This document shows positions 9,566 to 19,132 of a stretch of 64,000 bases of DNA, piece by piece. This DNA comes from Drosophila persimilis (lineage: Eukaryota; Arthropoda; Insecta; Diptera; Drosophilidae): the NCBI RefSeq assembly GCF_003286085.1, contig NW_020825399.1:248001-312000 (forward strand), written 5' to 3'. Made by a program: the position numbers and the translations under genes. Each line of letters opens with the position of its first letter. Position 1 is the first letter of the stretch. The notes below the pieces were generated by a model. It saw only the letters and a list, made by a program, of their open reading frames with translations, did no database searches and was not told the DNA's origin.

Positions 9566-10191
9566 TGGTAGGTTGCTACCTTTACCAGAGCGACCTCGCT
9601 GTCTGGCAGAAAATCTATGGGATGCCGGATACCGGTCAAGTCGTCTTATTTAATGGTTGGCACAAGTCAAGCAGGGTCGTGTGCGACGACTGTCGGATGA
9701 ATCGCGTGGGTCAATTGATTGACCAGGCAAAAGTATGCCTGGATGTGGTGCTACTGTCTACCGCCAATGTCAAGTACATTGACCGCATATTGGCTGCACA
9801 TATTCGGGGTGTCACCGTGCGCGTTCTCGCCAGCGACAAAATGCTCGCGGCTAATGGGCCAGCAATGAAGCTACTCTGCGCCTTGAGTGTGCAGGTGCGC
9901 TGCTACTCAATCGGAGTAATATTCGGGTACAATTTTGCTATAATAGACAGTGAAAAGCGAGCCCTGGAGATAGAGGCCAAGCAGGATACGGTCCACACGA
10001 GTCTTTGGCGACTAAGGGGTAACATGAAAGGGTGTCTAAACTGGATCCTACTGGCCGCGTTGCAGAAAAGTGATTATAGGAATGACAATCGCCACTACCA
10101 AAAATTTTTTGATGAATGGAACTTCTTATATCCTGTCACCCCGTCCTACTTCATAGCATATAATTTGCGTTCACCGCAGCATAAAGCATAG
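9532..10191 (+). CDS. Zucchini/PLD6-like protein lacking the catalytic HKD His and Lys
   Basis: Intact 219-codon ORF resembling the phospholipase-D-type endonuclease Zucchini (PLD6), which acts at the mitochondrial outer membrane in primary piRNA biogenesis. Visible in order: VVLFN (37-41), a zinc-finger-like His44-x6-Cys51-x2-Cys54, RVGQLIDQAKVCLDVVLLST (58-77), AHIRGVTVRVLASDKM (89-104), then GYNFAIID (132-139), where the family has an HKD motif. Here the His and Lys positions are Gly132 and Asn134; only Asp139 remains. KGCLNWILLAAL (166-177) matches the family's GS-x-NWT region, and FFDEWNF (192-198) the C-terminal helix. The N-terminal membrane anchor is not obvious; the frame is open upstream to 9433. 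Two AATAAA signals (10341, 10350) lie 150-160 bases after the stop. It is either a catalytically dead paralog or a young pseudogene. Confidence 0.65.
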   Translation: MYHWTAFWSRRVVGCYLYQSDLAVWQKIYGMPDTGQVVLFNGWHKSSRVVCDDCRMNRVGQLIDQAKVCLDVVLLSTANVKYIDRILAAHIRGVTVRVLASDKMLAANGPAMKLLCALSVQVRCYSIGVIFGYNFAIIDSEKRALEIEAKQDTVHTSLWRLRGNMKGCLNWILLAALQKSDYRNDNRHYQKFFDEWNFLYPVTPSYFIAYNLRSPQHKA

Positions 10192-10640
10192 ATCAATTGG
10201 TTTTCATCTGTTTTCATCTCCGCTTCAACCGTTATATAAATATACAAAGAAAACCCACCTGCTTTTCCTTTCTGTGACGACTGCTAGGAGTGAAACTGGA
10301 ATAGTCGTTGGATAATTGAGCCCTCGATCCGTCCACCAACAATAAAAGGAATAAAAGGAGAATTCCACCTCAGCAAGCACCGGTGGATAATTCCCAATTT
10401 CCAAGATAAGTACGGATTCCCCATCTGCCCATCTTCAGCGTCTCCTTACCTCCTGGTCCCAGTCGGCTGGACATACATATATACATGCCGCTTCTTTCCT
10501 TTCACCGTTCTATCGACGGATCCATATTATCGGCAATTGCTGGCGTTCTCCGCTTACTCGAATTTTATCCGCCGACTCTTACGTATACCCAGCACCCGTA
10601 TACACATACACATCAGCATATTATCGGTGAATAACAAGAA
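10192..10640. other. Gene-less spacer with two polyadenylation signals
   Basis: This holds the presumed 3' flank of the Zucchini-like ORF (AATAAA at 10341-10346 and 10350-10355), then pyrimidine-rich unique-looking sequence with TACATA-type A/T repeats (10473-10487, 10590-10625). No ORF or element motif was recognised. Confidence 0.5.
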
Positions 10641-11500
10641 TTTATTTTGTAGATATATTTGGAAAAAAGATATGTTTTCCTATTAGTGAAGTGCAAGTGC
10701 TGACAAAACCTATGTTGCAGGGCTGTTGCCATGGCTGATCACAAATGCTCCAGCATCCGACATCTCGCTTCCAAAAATGAGGGCATGTTTGACCAAGGTT
10801 GCCAAGGTCTGAAGAGCACGTAAGTGTCGCTGAGCGCGTGTAAGCCGATAGCCGAGCCCCTCTCCAACCCTTGCAGCCCGAAAATAGCCTTAAGGTAACG
10901 CCATGTCGTAATTTTGAAAATATTAAAAATTCTCGATGATTGGGATACGATTGGGTTTTTGCGCACCATTGACGAGAACATCGAGTTGAATTCTGGCCAA
11001 TCCATGTAGGTTCCACCAAATCGAGGAAGCTGCAACTCGGGCATTCGAGAACGGCCCCCAATATCATATGCGAACAAAGACGAATTCTCCTCGAGACTAT
11101 GGCGAGCCGTTGAATGAGCGGTATTAACCGTGCGAGCAGCCATCAACTCCCGCGACAGTGATATAAACTTTATTGCGCGAACTCCAAATTGCAAGTGTAG
11201 CTTGCCTGCCATTGCAGCTCCGATCGCTAAGCGCAGCTTCGCTCGGCAGACGTGGGTAGGCCGACACAAAGCGGAGATGACAAAGAGCGAGCTTGCAGAG
11301 AACGCTTAGCAGGGCAAGCAAGCGCAAAGCTTTAACAACCATTTGAGTTACATAGGCATTAGTAATAAATATAATAAGCGGCTGAGGGCCAATAATTGCT
11401 GCATCACTTCTTTTCCACTCACGTTTTCTTTTCAAAAAGAACTGATCTCGTGCTGCCCATGCCTTATAAGTGCTCGTGCCGGTGCTCACCGTTCCATGTA
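10641..11500 (-). pseudogene. BEL/Pao gag 5' fragment
   Basis: The minus-strand frame around 11060-10960 reads RMPELQLPRFGGTYMDWPEF and then NSMFSSMV, the start of the conserved DUF1759-type Gag domain of BEL/Pao elements (compare LPELKVPKFSGGYVEF in the array at 50 kb). Downstream, about 10800-10740, MPSFLEARCRMLEHL matches the Gag segment SMASFLEQRCRSLETM of the BEL gag at 23.1 kb. The segment between is rearranged and out of frame. Upstream (11500-11100) lies the presumed leader. No pol follows on this side; the fragment is truncated at about 10740. Confidence 0.65.
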
Positions 11501-11668
11501 ACGGTGCTTTAAGTCGGCCCTTTGCACGGCTCTCTCTTGCCTTTCAGTTTGCTCTCTTGTTTGTTCCCGTTTGAAAGTTAGAAAGCACCGTTTAAAAGTT
11601 ATACGCGCCTCCCCCCGCGTTAACCCTAGGGTGACCCTAGGCTTTGTTAGCTCTCCTCTTATTCTTTT
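11501..11668. other. Spacer, possible LTR or leader remnant
   Basis: Contains a short palindromic repeat (CCCTAGGGTGACCCTAGG, about 11624-11641). No gene was found; it probably belongs to the minus-strand BEL leader or LTR. Confidence 0.35.
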
Positions 11669-11671
11669 TTA

Positions 11672-11995
11672 TACCCGATACTCAAAATGAGTATTGGGGT
11701 ATATTAGATTTGTGGTGAAAATGGATGTGTGTAACGTCCAGAAGGAATCGTTTCCGACCCCATTAAGTATATATATTCTTGGTCAGCATCAATATCCGAG
11801 TCGATTGAGCCCTGTCTGTCTGTCCGTCTGTCCGTCCCTATCATCGCCTAGTGCTCAAAGACTATAAGAGCTAGAGCAACGACATTTTATATCCAGACTT
11901 CTGTGATATGTCACTATTACAAGAATGTTTCAAAACTTTGCCCCGCCCACTTCCGCCCCACAAAGAGCGAAAATCTGTGGCATTCACAATTTCAA
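11672..11995 (+). mobile_element. DINE-1/INE-1-like non-autonomous element, 5' part
   Basis: Begins TATACCCGATACTCAAAATG, carries the GTCTGTCTGTCCGTCTGTCC core microsatellite (about 11812-11838), and matches the left 330 bases of the longer copy at 47413. Subterminal inverted TATACCCGATACT, a GTCY microsatellite and a terminal hairpin are the DINE-1 (Helentron-type) pattern. It stops abruptly at about 11995, where a copy of the right part starts in inverted orientation. Confidence 0.6.
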
Positions 11996-12545
11996 CGAGG
12001 GGAACGTTGTGAGTTGCTGCTTACACCGCAACTCTACAGTTATACCCGATACTAAGTCAGTATGGCTCTCCTCCGGCAGACGGCGCTAATATTAAACGAA
12101 ACGACAAAGAGTGCGTGCGTGAGAGACAGAAAATCAGTCTGAGCGTGACGTCGGGCGCTGCGTAGCCACTGCAAATTGATTTGTTTCTTTTGGCTATAAA
12201 AATGATCCGATCTGATCCAGACTGAGCAACCGGATAGATATGGTAATTCTCTATGATTCTGCGTTTTTAGTTTTCTCGAATCTCCAATATTGTGGATGCA
12301 ACAGATTCTCGTCCTTTGTGTGGGCGGAAGGGGGTGGGGCGAAATTCTGAGATATACGTTTTATAGATCTATTAGAAGTGCGGATACCAAATTTGGTTAC
12401 TCTAGCCTTAATAGTCTCTGAGATTTGTGGTTGCCCCAGATTTTCGTCCTTTGCGGGGGCGGAAGGGGGTGTGGCGAAATTTTGACACAAAACGGTCAAG
12501 GTCCGATATCACAGGAGTGTGGATACCAAATTAGGTTGCTCTAGC
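11996..12545 (-). mobile_element. DINE-1-like element, right part, inverted
   Basis: This is the reverse complement of the right half of the copy at 47413-48545. It begins at the terminal hairpin (GAGTTGC...GCAACTC, 12011-12034), then TATACCCGATACTAAGTCAG (about 12039), and repeats the 'ACCAAATTTGG...CTCTAG' blocks at 12390 and 12525. It ends inside BEL pol sequence at about 12546, so this element or a rearrangement breaks the BEL copy. Confidence 0.65.
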
Positions 12546-13490
12546 TCTTGTGCGCTGCATGCGAAAGAACGAATTTGCAAATTTGCATCCGGATGTGAGA
12601 TCAGTAACTCGATTTGCCACGAAATGGCTTCACTTAATTCCAGCTTAGGAATCGATAAAGTCTTTAGTGGCGCCACTCGCGACTGTAAACACAAAACGTG
12701 GCTCGAAGACTGGGCTTCCCTGGACACGACATACACGCAAGCGCCATATGCTTCTAAGCTGGCATCACAGAATTCGTGAACTTCTAGCCACACTAGAACG
12801 AAGAACCAGCGAGAAAATGAGATCCGAGAAATGGTTGCCAAACTTTTTTCAAGTCTATCCAAGTTGAAACAACGCTGAGGGTAGGATTTCATCCCAATCC
12901 AAATTTTCTCTCCAAAGCTGCTGAAGGAAGATTTTGCACCTGACAATGACTGGATTTATCAATCCAAGAGGGTCGTAGAACCGCGCAATCGTAGATAAAA
13001 CCGTAAAACAGTAAAGCTGATCTTGTCCATGACCTGTGCCACCGAATTACCGCCCGAAATAAGGTCATCCACGTAAAACTCCTTTCGCAGAGCAGCTGAG
13101 CCAAGAGGGTAGGGCTCACCCTCGTCGATGGCCAGCTGGTGCATTGCGCGGACCGATAAAAATGATGCAGCTCTCGTCCCGTATGTGACGGTGTCTAATG
13201 TGTAGACTTGAACCTCGGACTCGATGGAATCTCGCCATAGAATACACTGATACAAATTGTCGGGTGGAGACCCTCGTAGGCAGCGGTACATCTATGCAAA
13301 TCTTTGAACTCCCTCATAAAGGCGGAATACCGCTCCTTGAGTCTAGGATTACGCTCCAGTTTACGCTCCAGACTGATGAACCGTCGATAAGCCTAAGCAT
13401 AAGCTTCTCCTAAGCGAACATTATTGTTCTTTAGCGGCAAACGAACTGTATGTTCCCCGGACGGCAACCGTTAAAGGTGTCTCACGAAAT
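12546..13490 (-). pseudogene. BEL/Pao pol fragments: RT and RNase H
   Basis: Pieces of Pol in different frames. The 13291-12959 stretch reads MYRCLRGSPPDNLYQCILWR, LDTVTYGTRAASF and EFYVDDLISGG, i.e. the RT palm with the YVDD catalytic pair. About 225 bases present in the array are deleted after QVMDK. The 12946-12600 piece contains EFCDASLEAYGACVYVV and SIPKLEL, the RNase H start. Upstream, about 13490-13300, the N-terminal pol linker (YSAFMREF) is joined directly to MYRC, so most of the RT fingers are lost. It is non-functional. Confidence 0.8.
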
Positions 13491-13567
13491 GTGCTTCACA
13501 ATCGTCTTCTTCTTTGGTATTCAAACACCCTCCACACAATTCTCGACTTCCCAAAACATGCGAAGAG

Positions 13568-13992
13568 TTTTATCGAACCTTGCTTCCTTCTCAGCTTCCG
13601 AATCTGGACAATTGTGAGTTTTAAAAAGCGCCGAGCCTGATACCTTCTGTCCACCGCCAGATACGATCCACCCAAGCCTAGTCTTCTGCAGAAGATTTCG
13701 TGCGGCACTGGATAGCAGCAGCCGTTAATAGCTCTTAAGTCACGTCTCTCTTAAGTTTTCTGTTATCGCGCTCAGCCTAGGTACTCTCTCAGTGCACGCA
13801 CACACCTATTTAAAGCTATTACTTGTTATAAGCCACTGCTTCGACCCTTCCTTCTGTCTAGTCGTTTTATCGAACCTTGCTTCCATCTCAGCTTCCGAAT
13901 CTGGACAATTGTGCGTTGCCAAAAGCGCCGAGCTTGATACCTTCTGTCCACCGCCAGATGCGATCCACCCAAGCCTAGTCTTCTGCAGAAGA
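13568..13992. repeat. Direct repeat of ~128 bp of BEL pol start, separated by unrelated sequence
   Basis: 13568-13695 and 13863-13992 are diverged copies (about 90% alike by eye) of the same BEL segment (from ATCGAACCTTGCTTCC to CTAGTCTTCTGCAGAAG). The 167 bases between (13696-13862) do not match the BEL copies elsewhere. This suggests two BEL copies meeting here. Confidence 0.75.
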
Positions 13993-14906
13993 GGCAGGCC
14001 ATCGGTGAGTTTGATTTGCCCTACGCAGAGGAGATCATAAAAAACGCTCGCAACAATGAGAAGATCAACCCGTTGAGGATTGAAAAATGCAGGATCAGCG
14101 AGCTGAATGTTAGATGGAATACTCCAATCGGATACATTTATTGTCATACTTGGTTGAGAATCGGTAATCGTGGGGGCGATGAGAGCAGTTAACGTAGTTG
14201 TGTAAGCAGAGGTGTGAGAATGCATACAAATGCTTATGCTGGATCCATCAGTAGAAACGCTGGTATCGCCCAGCCCAGACACAAGTGAAGACGATTGAGT
14301 TCTCCTGAGCTGAAACTGCTGGGCGAATCTGGATGTGACGAGATGCCGCTGCGATCCTGAATCTAAGGTGGCACGACAAGGAACTATAACGCCGGACCGA
14401 TTCTTAACGAGAACCACTGGTGTAGCCAGAAGCACAACATCAGAATGAAGACCTTGGGCAGCAAGAGAGGTAGACGAATGTCGAAGCGAGCTGCTAGCAG
14501 AATTTTGAGCATCGGAAAGAGCTTCTGGTTGAGCAGCCAGATCGGGAGGAGTAATACCTTGGCAGCTTTGTGTTGTTGGCAGCATAGTAACGAAGTGCAG
14601 AAAACTATGATACCTACCATAGTTAAGCTTCTTCACTTCTTTGCGGCGCAGCAACGGTGAAAAATTTCCGAATATCTTGCACGAGTATATTCCATAGCCC
14701 GATGAGTGGCAAAAGAAGCATACAGATGGGTCGGCGGAAGAGTTGAAAGCAACAAACGTTTTTTTAACATGCGTATAGGAATGGTGTTTTTCCACCTGAT
14801 CGCTACTAGCGTGTGTCGTTGTAGCGTATTCCAAACGCTCACTTGTAGGTATAGCGTCTGACGATGTGTGCTCCTCCCACTTGGTTTGCGTCTTCGAATC
14901 CATCAT
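13806..14906 (-). pseudogene. BEL/Pao Gag C-terminus and aspartic protease
   Basis: A 366-codon open frame that begins inside gag (KTQTKWEEHTSS) and includes one Cys-rich knuckle (CFFCHSSGYGIYSC, about residue 80). The second knuckle seen in the array (CFNCLKPGHRTRAC) is lost here. The retropepsin-like protease follows at about residues 170-190 (CRATLDSGSQRHLVTSRF), where DSGS is the catalytic triad. Next come the conserved ADPAFFNPQRVDLLI and KTRLGWIASGG motifs that precede RT in BEL elements. The frame ends by shifting near 13860. Proteases of this type cleave Gag-Pol in the particle. The upstream gag junction carries a deletion of about 500 bases. Confidence 0.8.
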
Positions 14907-15208
14907 CTGCAGAATTTCTCGATGTCACTTAAATCCGCATCCGAATCGAAGCTTTCGCGCAGCTCACTACCAATCTCGTTTTGATCGAGAGCCTCCAATT
15001 CATTATGGGCCTTATTGAATTCCTCTAGAATTTCTGCCAACATATCAATGCGCACCTCGACTTCCGCGGCGGCCAACTTGTTGATTTTATTCCCCGCGAA
15101 GGATTCGCCAATCCTGTGCAATCGATCATATAATGACTGCACCATCACAATATTTCTGGCCGTTCCTGCATTCGGATCGTTGTCTAAAGCAACAGTTCGA
15201 CACAGCAA
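14903..15208 (-). pseudogene. BEL/Pao gag N-terminus
   Basis: A 101-codon fragment aligned with the array gag at 49636 onward: ALDNDPNAGTARNIVMV, the RIGESFAGNKINKLAAAEVE block, and ELEALDQNEIGSEL. It ends DSDADLSDIEKFCR, where a deletion joins the early coiled, acidic N-terminal segment to a later part of gag. It has no autonomous function. Confidence 0.8.
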
Positions 15209-15522
15209 CGGAATATGAAATACCGCTTAAGCGACGATGTATAGACGCGAGAGCGAGAACGGAAGACACGAAAAATGAAGAACAGCGGCTGCAGCTGCCC
15301 AGAGAATGAGGGATTCGACGCTTAAAGTACCGGAATATGTATGTACATATATAAATATTCCAGACGCACTCACACTGAAATTTGCACTTTAAACTGTTTT
15401 TAAAGTGCACCAAATGTATTTGTTGCTAGTTAAACTACACAACAACAAAATATTGTACAATTAATGTGGTTTAAAATGAACGCGATTAAGCCATTCTTTT
15501 ATATCACGTCGGAGAGCATCAA

Positions 15523-15913
15523 TGATTGAGATGCCAAGCTTTTTGGCACCTATTAATTTCCAAAATAAAAAGAGAACTTGGTTAAACTTTATAATATTTA
15601 TTTGATTTGTATGGCTGAGCTGAAGCCGATTGCTTGCTAGGGCCAGATAGGTAAGAGGTATGTAAACGATGCGCAGAGGGGTTAGCATGGAAATAAAAGA
15701 CGAAGGCGGCAGATCAAAAGTGATTGCCGAAGTGGTGGCGTCACAGCAAGGTAATTGCCGAAGTGGCGGCGGCAGAGAGCCCCTTTAGCGGGGGAGCGCA
15801 GCAGCTCTGCAGTCAACGCTTGCAAAACATAGGCGGGTCACTCTGCTCACACAATAACAATTTCAATGCTTAAATTTACTTCCTAATTCATTCTTCGGCG
15901 GCTGGCCTGAACA
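15523..15913 (-). repeat. BEL-family 5' LTR (minus orientation)
   Basis: The reverse complement begins TGTTCAGGCCAGCCGC and ends AAGCTTGGCATCTCAATCA, aligning over its length with the 395-bp LTRs at 48905, 54406 and 59904. In element orientation the next upstream bases are GTGTT, the same five bases that flank the array. Confidence 0.75.
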
Positions 15914-16038
15914 AACACTATATTCTATATTATTTACTGCGTATTCCTTCTTTGCATTGTACCTCTCGTCATTTTCGTCGTAGAGGAAGCCAGAAAAATC
16001 GCGTAATCTTTTTCGGTTTTTTTTTTTATCCCTCAGCC
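15914..16038. other. Short spacer between BEL LTR and Osvaldo-like LTR
   Basis: A/T-rich sequence with a T run. On the minus strand a short frame reads through here (GFLYDENDERYNAKKEYAV), with coding-like composition but no recognised family. Confidence 0.3.
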
Positions 16039-16360
16039 TTGAATACTGTAACGAACCTAAAAGGGTTCGATACAATCCTTCCCCCGACATATAATGAGCA
16101 TATCAAACAGCACCCCGCAACGAACGCCCCCTCTCCGCACGTAGCCAACGATCAACACGCGCCGACTCCATAACGCTGACCGAGACATCAGGTCACGCGG
16201 ACTTCCTCCACTCCAGACCAAGCCACCGGCCAAGCGCAGTCTTCCGGGTTCATCGACTACAAAAAGATGACACCGCCAAAGTCTGCGACGGTCACCAAAA
16301 TCGGCGAATTGCACACCGACGGAGTGCACTTTCGAACCCGCAGACTGAGCAATACGGGCG

Positions 16361-16368
16361 TATAAAAA
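16361..16368 (+). promoter_or_regulatory. LTR TATA box
   Basis: TATAAAAA in the 5' LTR, about 40 bases upstream of a TCAG initiator-like site (16399-16402). Inferred LTR promoter. Confidence 0.5.
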
Positions 16369-16669
16369 GACGACGACCACAGCCAGGAAACAACGTACTC
16401 AGAGACCCGGCCCCGAGTACAGACGCTGCACAGAACTATAACTGCAGCTTTCGTAGAAGTCTAACCGGGAGTGCAAGTCAACGTATTAAACTAAGAATGA
16501 GAAATTAATCACAATTTTCTTATACTAAACAAGACTGTTAATACCAAAAGCAATCTCGCTGCGTAAGTTCACTTGACACCACCCCTCGCCAGGTCCGCAC
16601 ACGCCACTCGCCACACACCATTCGGTTCACAACGCCCGCTCAAGCCCCGATCCATCCACTCCACGATAG

Positions 16670-16785
16670 GCCACCCCCGACGTTTCCCTTACAGTTCCAT
16701 CTATTTCTACAAATTTCTTGTGGATTGACCCCTGGACGTGACTGAGCTACCTCAGCCTGAAACAGGTCCATCCGCCCGAGCAGGG
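16670..16785 (+). repeat. LTR end/leader segment repeated downstream of the envelope-like ORF
   Basis: The segment with GTTCCATCTATTTCTACA, TTCTTGTGGATTGACCCCTG and CTCAGCCTGAAA recurs at 20752-20865 and 24258-24371 with a few substitutions. It probably contains the LTR end and the primer-binding region. Its presence on both sides of the coding part suggests long direct repeats or a second leader. Confidence 0.7.
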
Positions 16786-16809
16786 ACCTAAGAGAACGTC
16801 AACGAGGAT

Positions 16810-18000
16810 TTGTGGAATAAAACCCCACGGCCGCTAGAGAAGAAAACAAGAAAACCCCATACAGAGGAACAGCCCAGCGGGTATTACCCTGGAGACCCCG
16901 GGTATTACCCCGGGTATTACCCTGGGGTGAGTACCGGCTGGATACACAAACGCCGCCGAGAGGAGCTGGAGTCTTTCGCGGAGGAATTCGGATTCAGCCG
17001 CGAGGGTAACGTGGAAGATTTGCTCAGAAATTTCGCCGAACTAGTCGCCCCTCGAACACGATGCCTGGGTCAGGTTGGCAGAACTCGAGCGGCAGTACGT
17101 CAGATCTCCAGGACGAGCCAGATCGCCCCAGTCCGACACCTCAGCACTAACGGAGAAGCAGAAGACGGACCCCAAACTCAGCCTACAAGTTCCGGGAGTC
17201 ATGGAGGGCAAAGCCAGCACCTCTCCGACATCGATAACCGTCGAAGACCTACCGAAGCCCCCGCCCCCAGAGCCAAGGCCTTCGCTCATGAGAAGGATGT
17301 AACCAAGTGCAGAAGGAAGCGGCCCCACGGACGGTCATTACTACAGTCACGCCGCACGGATGTTTGAACGGATCCGAAAGTGGGGAATCCAGTTCGACGG
17401 GCAGGACGACCCACTGTCGTTCATCGAACTGCTGGAAGAGCGTGCCCTCTCGTACGGGGTAGACGTGAACTACGTGCCGCGAGCCATGGCAGAGCTCCTC
17501 ACCGACCGAGCCAACCGTTGGTTTCGCACCAACCGACTCCAGAGCGCCTATTCCTAGCCTATTTCCTGCCTCCCCGGTACTTCGAGCAATTGGAAGACCA
17601 GATCAGGGACCGCAGACAAGCGGTGGGCGAACCGTTCAAGGACTTCGTCATCGAGCTCCGGTTGATCATGCACCACGCCGGGTACGACGAAGCCAAGGAA
17701 CTTAGCCGGATCTATGACAACACCCTACCGGCGTACCAGTTGTACGTGCGAAGACACGAACTGAGAAGTCTGACGCAGTTAACAATGTTGGCCCCAGAGT
17801 TCGAGAGGAACGAAACGTACCAGCGATCCTCATCTCCCCTCGACAACCACCCAGGTACACGCAGCCAACGTCACAACAAAACGAAAGCGGGACGAATCGG
17901 GCCCAATTCCGAAAACCTCACTGGAACACCTCGGTACCCGCAAGGAAGCCGCACCAGGCCGGCGCTACAGCACAGAAAACGGCACATAGAATGATCACCA
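16810..18000 (+). pseudogene. Osvaldo-like gag (frameshifted)
   Basis: The coding signal is split over three frames. The first part (16810-17367) has a YYPG repeat and RREELESFAEEFGFSREGNV. It is followed by MFERIRKWGIQFDGQDDPLS (17360-17557), the start of the capsid-like domain. After a frameshift near 17545 comes a 17500-17994 part with AYFLPPRYFEQLEDQIRDRR, QAVGEPFKDFVIELRLIMHH and LPAYQLYVRRHELRSL, which is typical Ty3/Gypsy capsid. Cys-rich remnants (CRRCG, CWECGRCGTRTVGCC, about 18030-18115) look like damaged nucleocapsid knuckles. At least two frameshifts prevent Gag synthesis. A 75-bp piece of this gag is also found at 7948-8022. Confidence 0.7.
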
Positions 18001-18103
18001 CCCCCATCGCCAACCCACACGCAGCCTGTCGACGCTGCGGAGAAGCTGTATCAACCCATCGATCCTCTTCTGTTGGGAATGTGGAAGATGCGGAACGCGC
18101 ACC

Positions 18104-18361
18104 GTGGGATGTTGCCGCCGGGACCCGTCGGGAAACGACTCGCGTCCCCAGCTGACCGGAACAGCCGGGCGCGACGCTCCCTCAGACAACCAACTAAGAA
18201 ACCCGCTACAAGTACATGACGGCCGGATAATGGCGAGAGTGACCATCGGAGGACGGCGCACGGAAGCCACGGTCGACACCGTGGCGTCCCGAAGCTTCAT
18301 CAGCGCCGACCTCGCCCGCAAACTCGGCCGCGATAACTCCTGGTACTACCCAATATGGTAG
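18104..18361 (+). pseudogene. Aspartic protease remnant
   Basis: The frame contains ARVTIGGRRTEATVDTVASR followed by SFISADLARKLG. The active-site triad, normally Asp-Thr-Gly-Ala, reads Asp-Thr-Val-Ala, so the Gly is lost. A stop follows soon after, and no RT is joined to it. Confidence 0.6.
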
Positions 18362-19130
18362 AGCAAGCCATCATAGCGATGGATTTCCTGTGCGCCATTG
18401 AAACCACAATACAATGTGGCGCCACACGCCTCCATCTCCAAGGCCCCCAACGCCCAATCCCAAACACGCCGATTATCACCGCCAGCCAAGTACACGCCCC
18501 CGGCCCCACGAACTCGAGACCTCCGCCGCCAACGAATTCCCCGCCACGACACGAGACAAGAGCACAAGGAACAATGAACACAGAACCCATGGCCACAACG
18601 AGGCACACCAGCCCCAGGCCCACTCCGAGAAACCCAAAACTAAGCAGAGCCACGAAGAAAGCGAGCCGGTCTCCCGAGGGCACCGACGCGGTTCCACCAA
18701 CGAAGGGAAAGGAACCCAGGACTCCCCTCCAGAAGACAACCCGGCCCCAGCAACGACAGCCGCTACGCAGCAGACAGGCGCTCGAGGTACCACCTCCGAC
18801 CGCTACCCTGGCCCACGAACGCGTCGACACCACCCTCCACGCGAAAACGACCCCTACGACAGCGACCGACCCGCTACTCCCGCGTCCTCTCAGGCAGGAA
18901 CCGGGAAAGGCGATCACTGCCACACGAGGCACCCATCGGAACCCCGACTCCCGGCACCCTCTACGACGAAGTCACGCCCGGGACAGAGAGTACACCAGAG
19001 ACGGCCACCAGCAAAGCGACGAGGCTAAAATAAGTATTCGCCATCGTCCGGAACAACATCCAGAGAACCAGTCAAGAGCAAGGGAGACATTACAACCTCC
19101 GCCGGCGACTACGGCGCCCCGCCATCGGGT
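18355..19130 (+). other. Low-complexity Pro/Thr/Arg-rich stretch replacing RT and integrase core
   Basis: About 770 bases of very C-rich sequence, open in two plus-strand frames and partly in minus frames. The translations are Pro, Thr, Arg and Glu rich (PPPTNSPPRHETRAQG) with no domain. It occupies the position where RT, RNase H and the integrase core should be. The openness in many frames is an effect of composition, not evidence of coding. Confidence 0.5.
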
Positions 19131-19132
19131 CG

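Larger units (their letters stand above)
12546..15913 (-). mobile_element. BEL/Pao element, degraded; same family as the 48.9-60.3 kb array
   Basis: Minus-strand element: 5' LTR 15913-15523, leader with an ACGTGATATAAAA stretch, gag (15208-14903 and part of 14906-14600), protease (14400-14330), and pol fragments to 12546. LTR and protein sequences align with the array at 48.9-60.3 kb but with many substitutions and several deletions. It keeps the protease region that both array units have lost, so it informs the ancestral structure. The 3' half of pol and the 3' LTR are missing beyond the DINE-1-like junction. Confidence 0.8.

Noticed and set aside
9532-10191. Reading the PLD-like ORF as an active Zucchini enzyme
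   Set aside because: His and Lys of the HKD motif are replaced (Gly132, Asn134), so nuclease activity is not supported.
18300-18932. 210-codon minus-strand ORF opposite the Osvaldo-like element
   Set aside because: Cys/Trp/Gly/Val-rich antisense of C-rich DNA; open in several frames because of composition.
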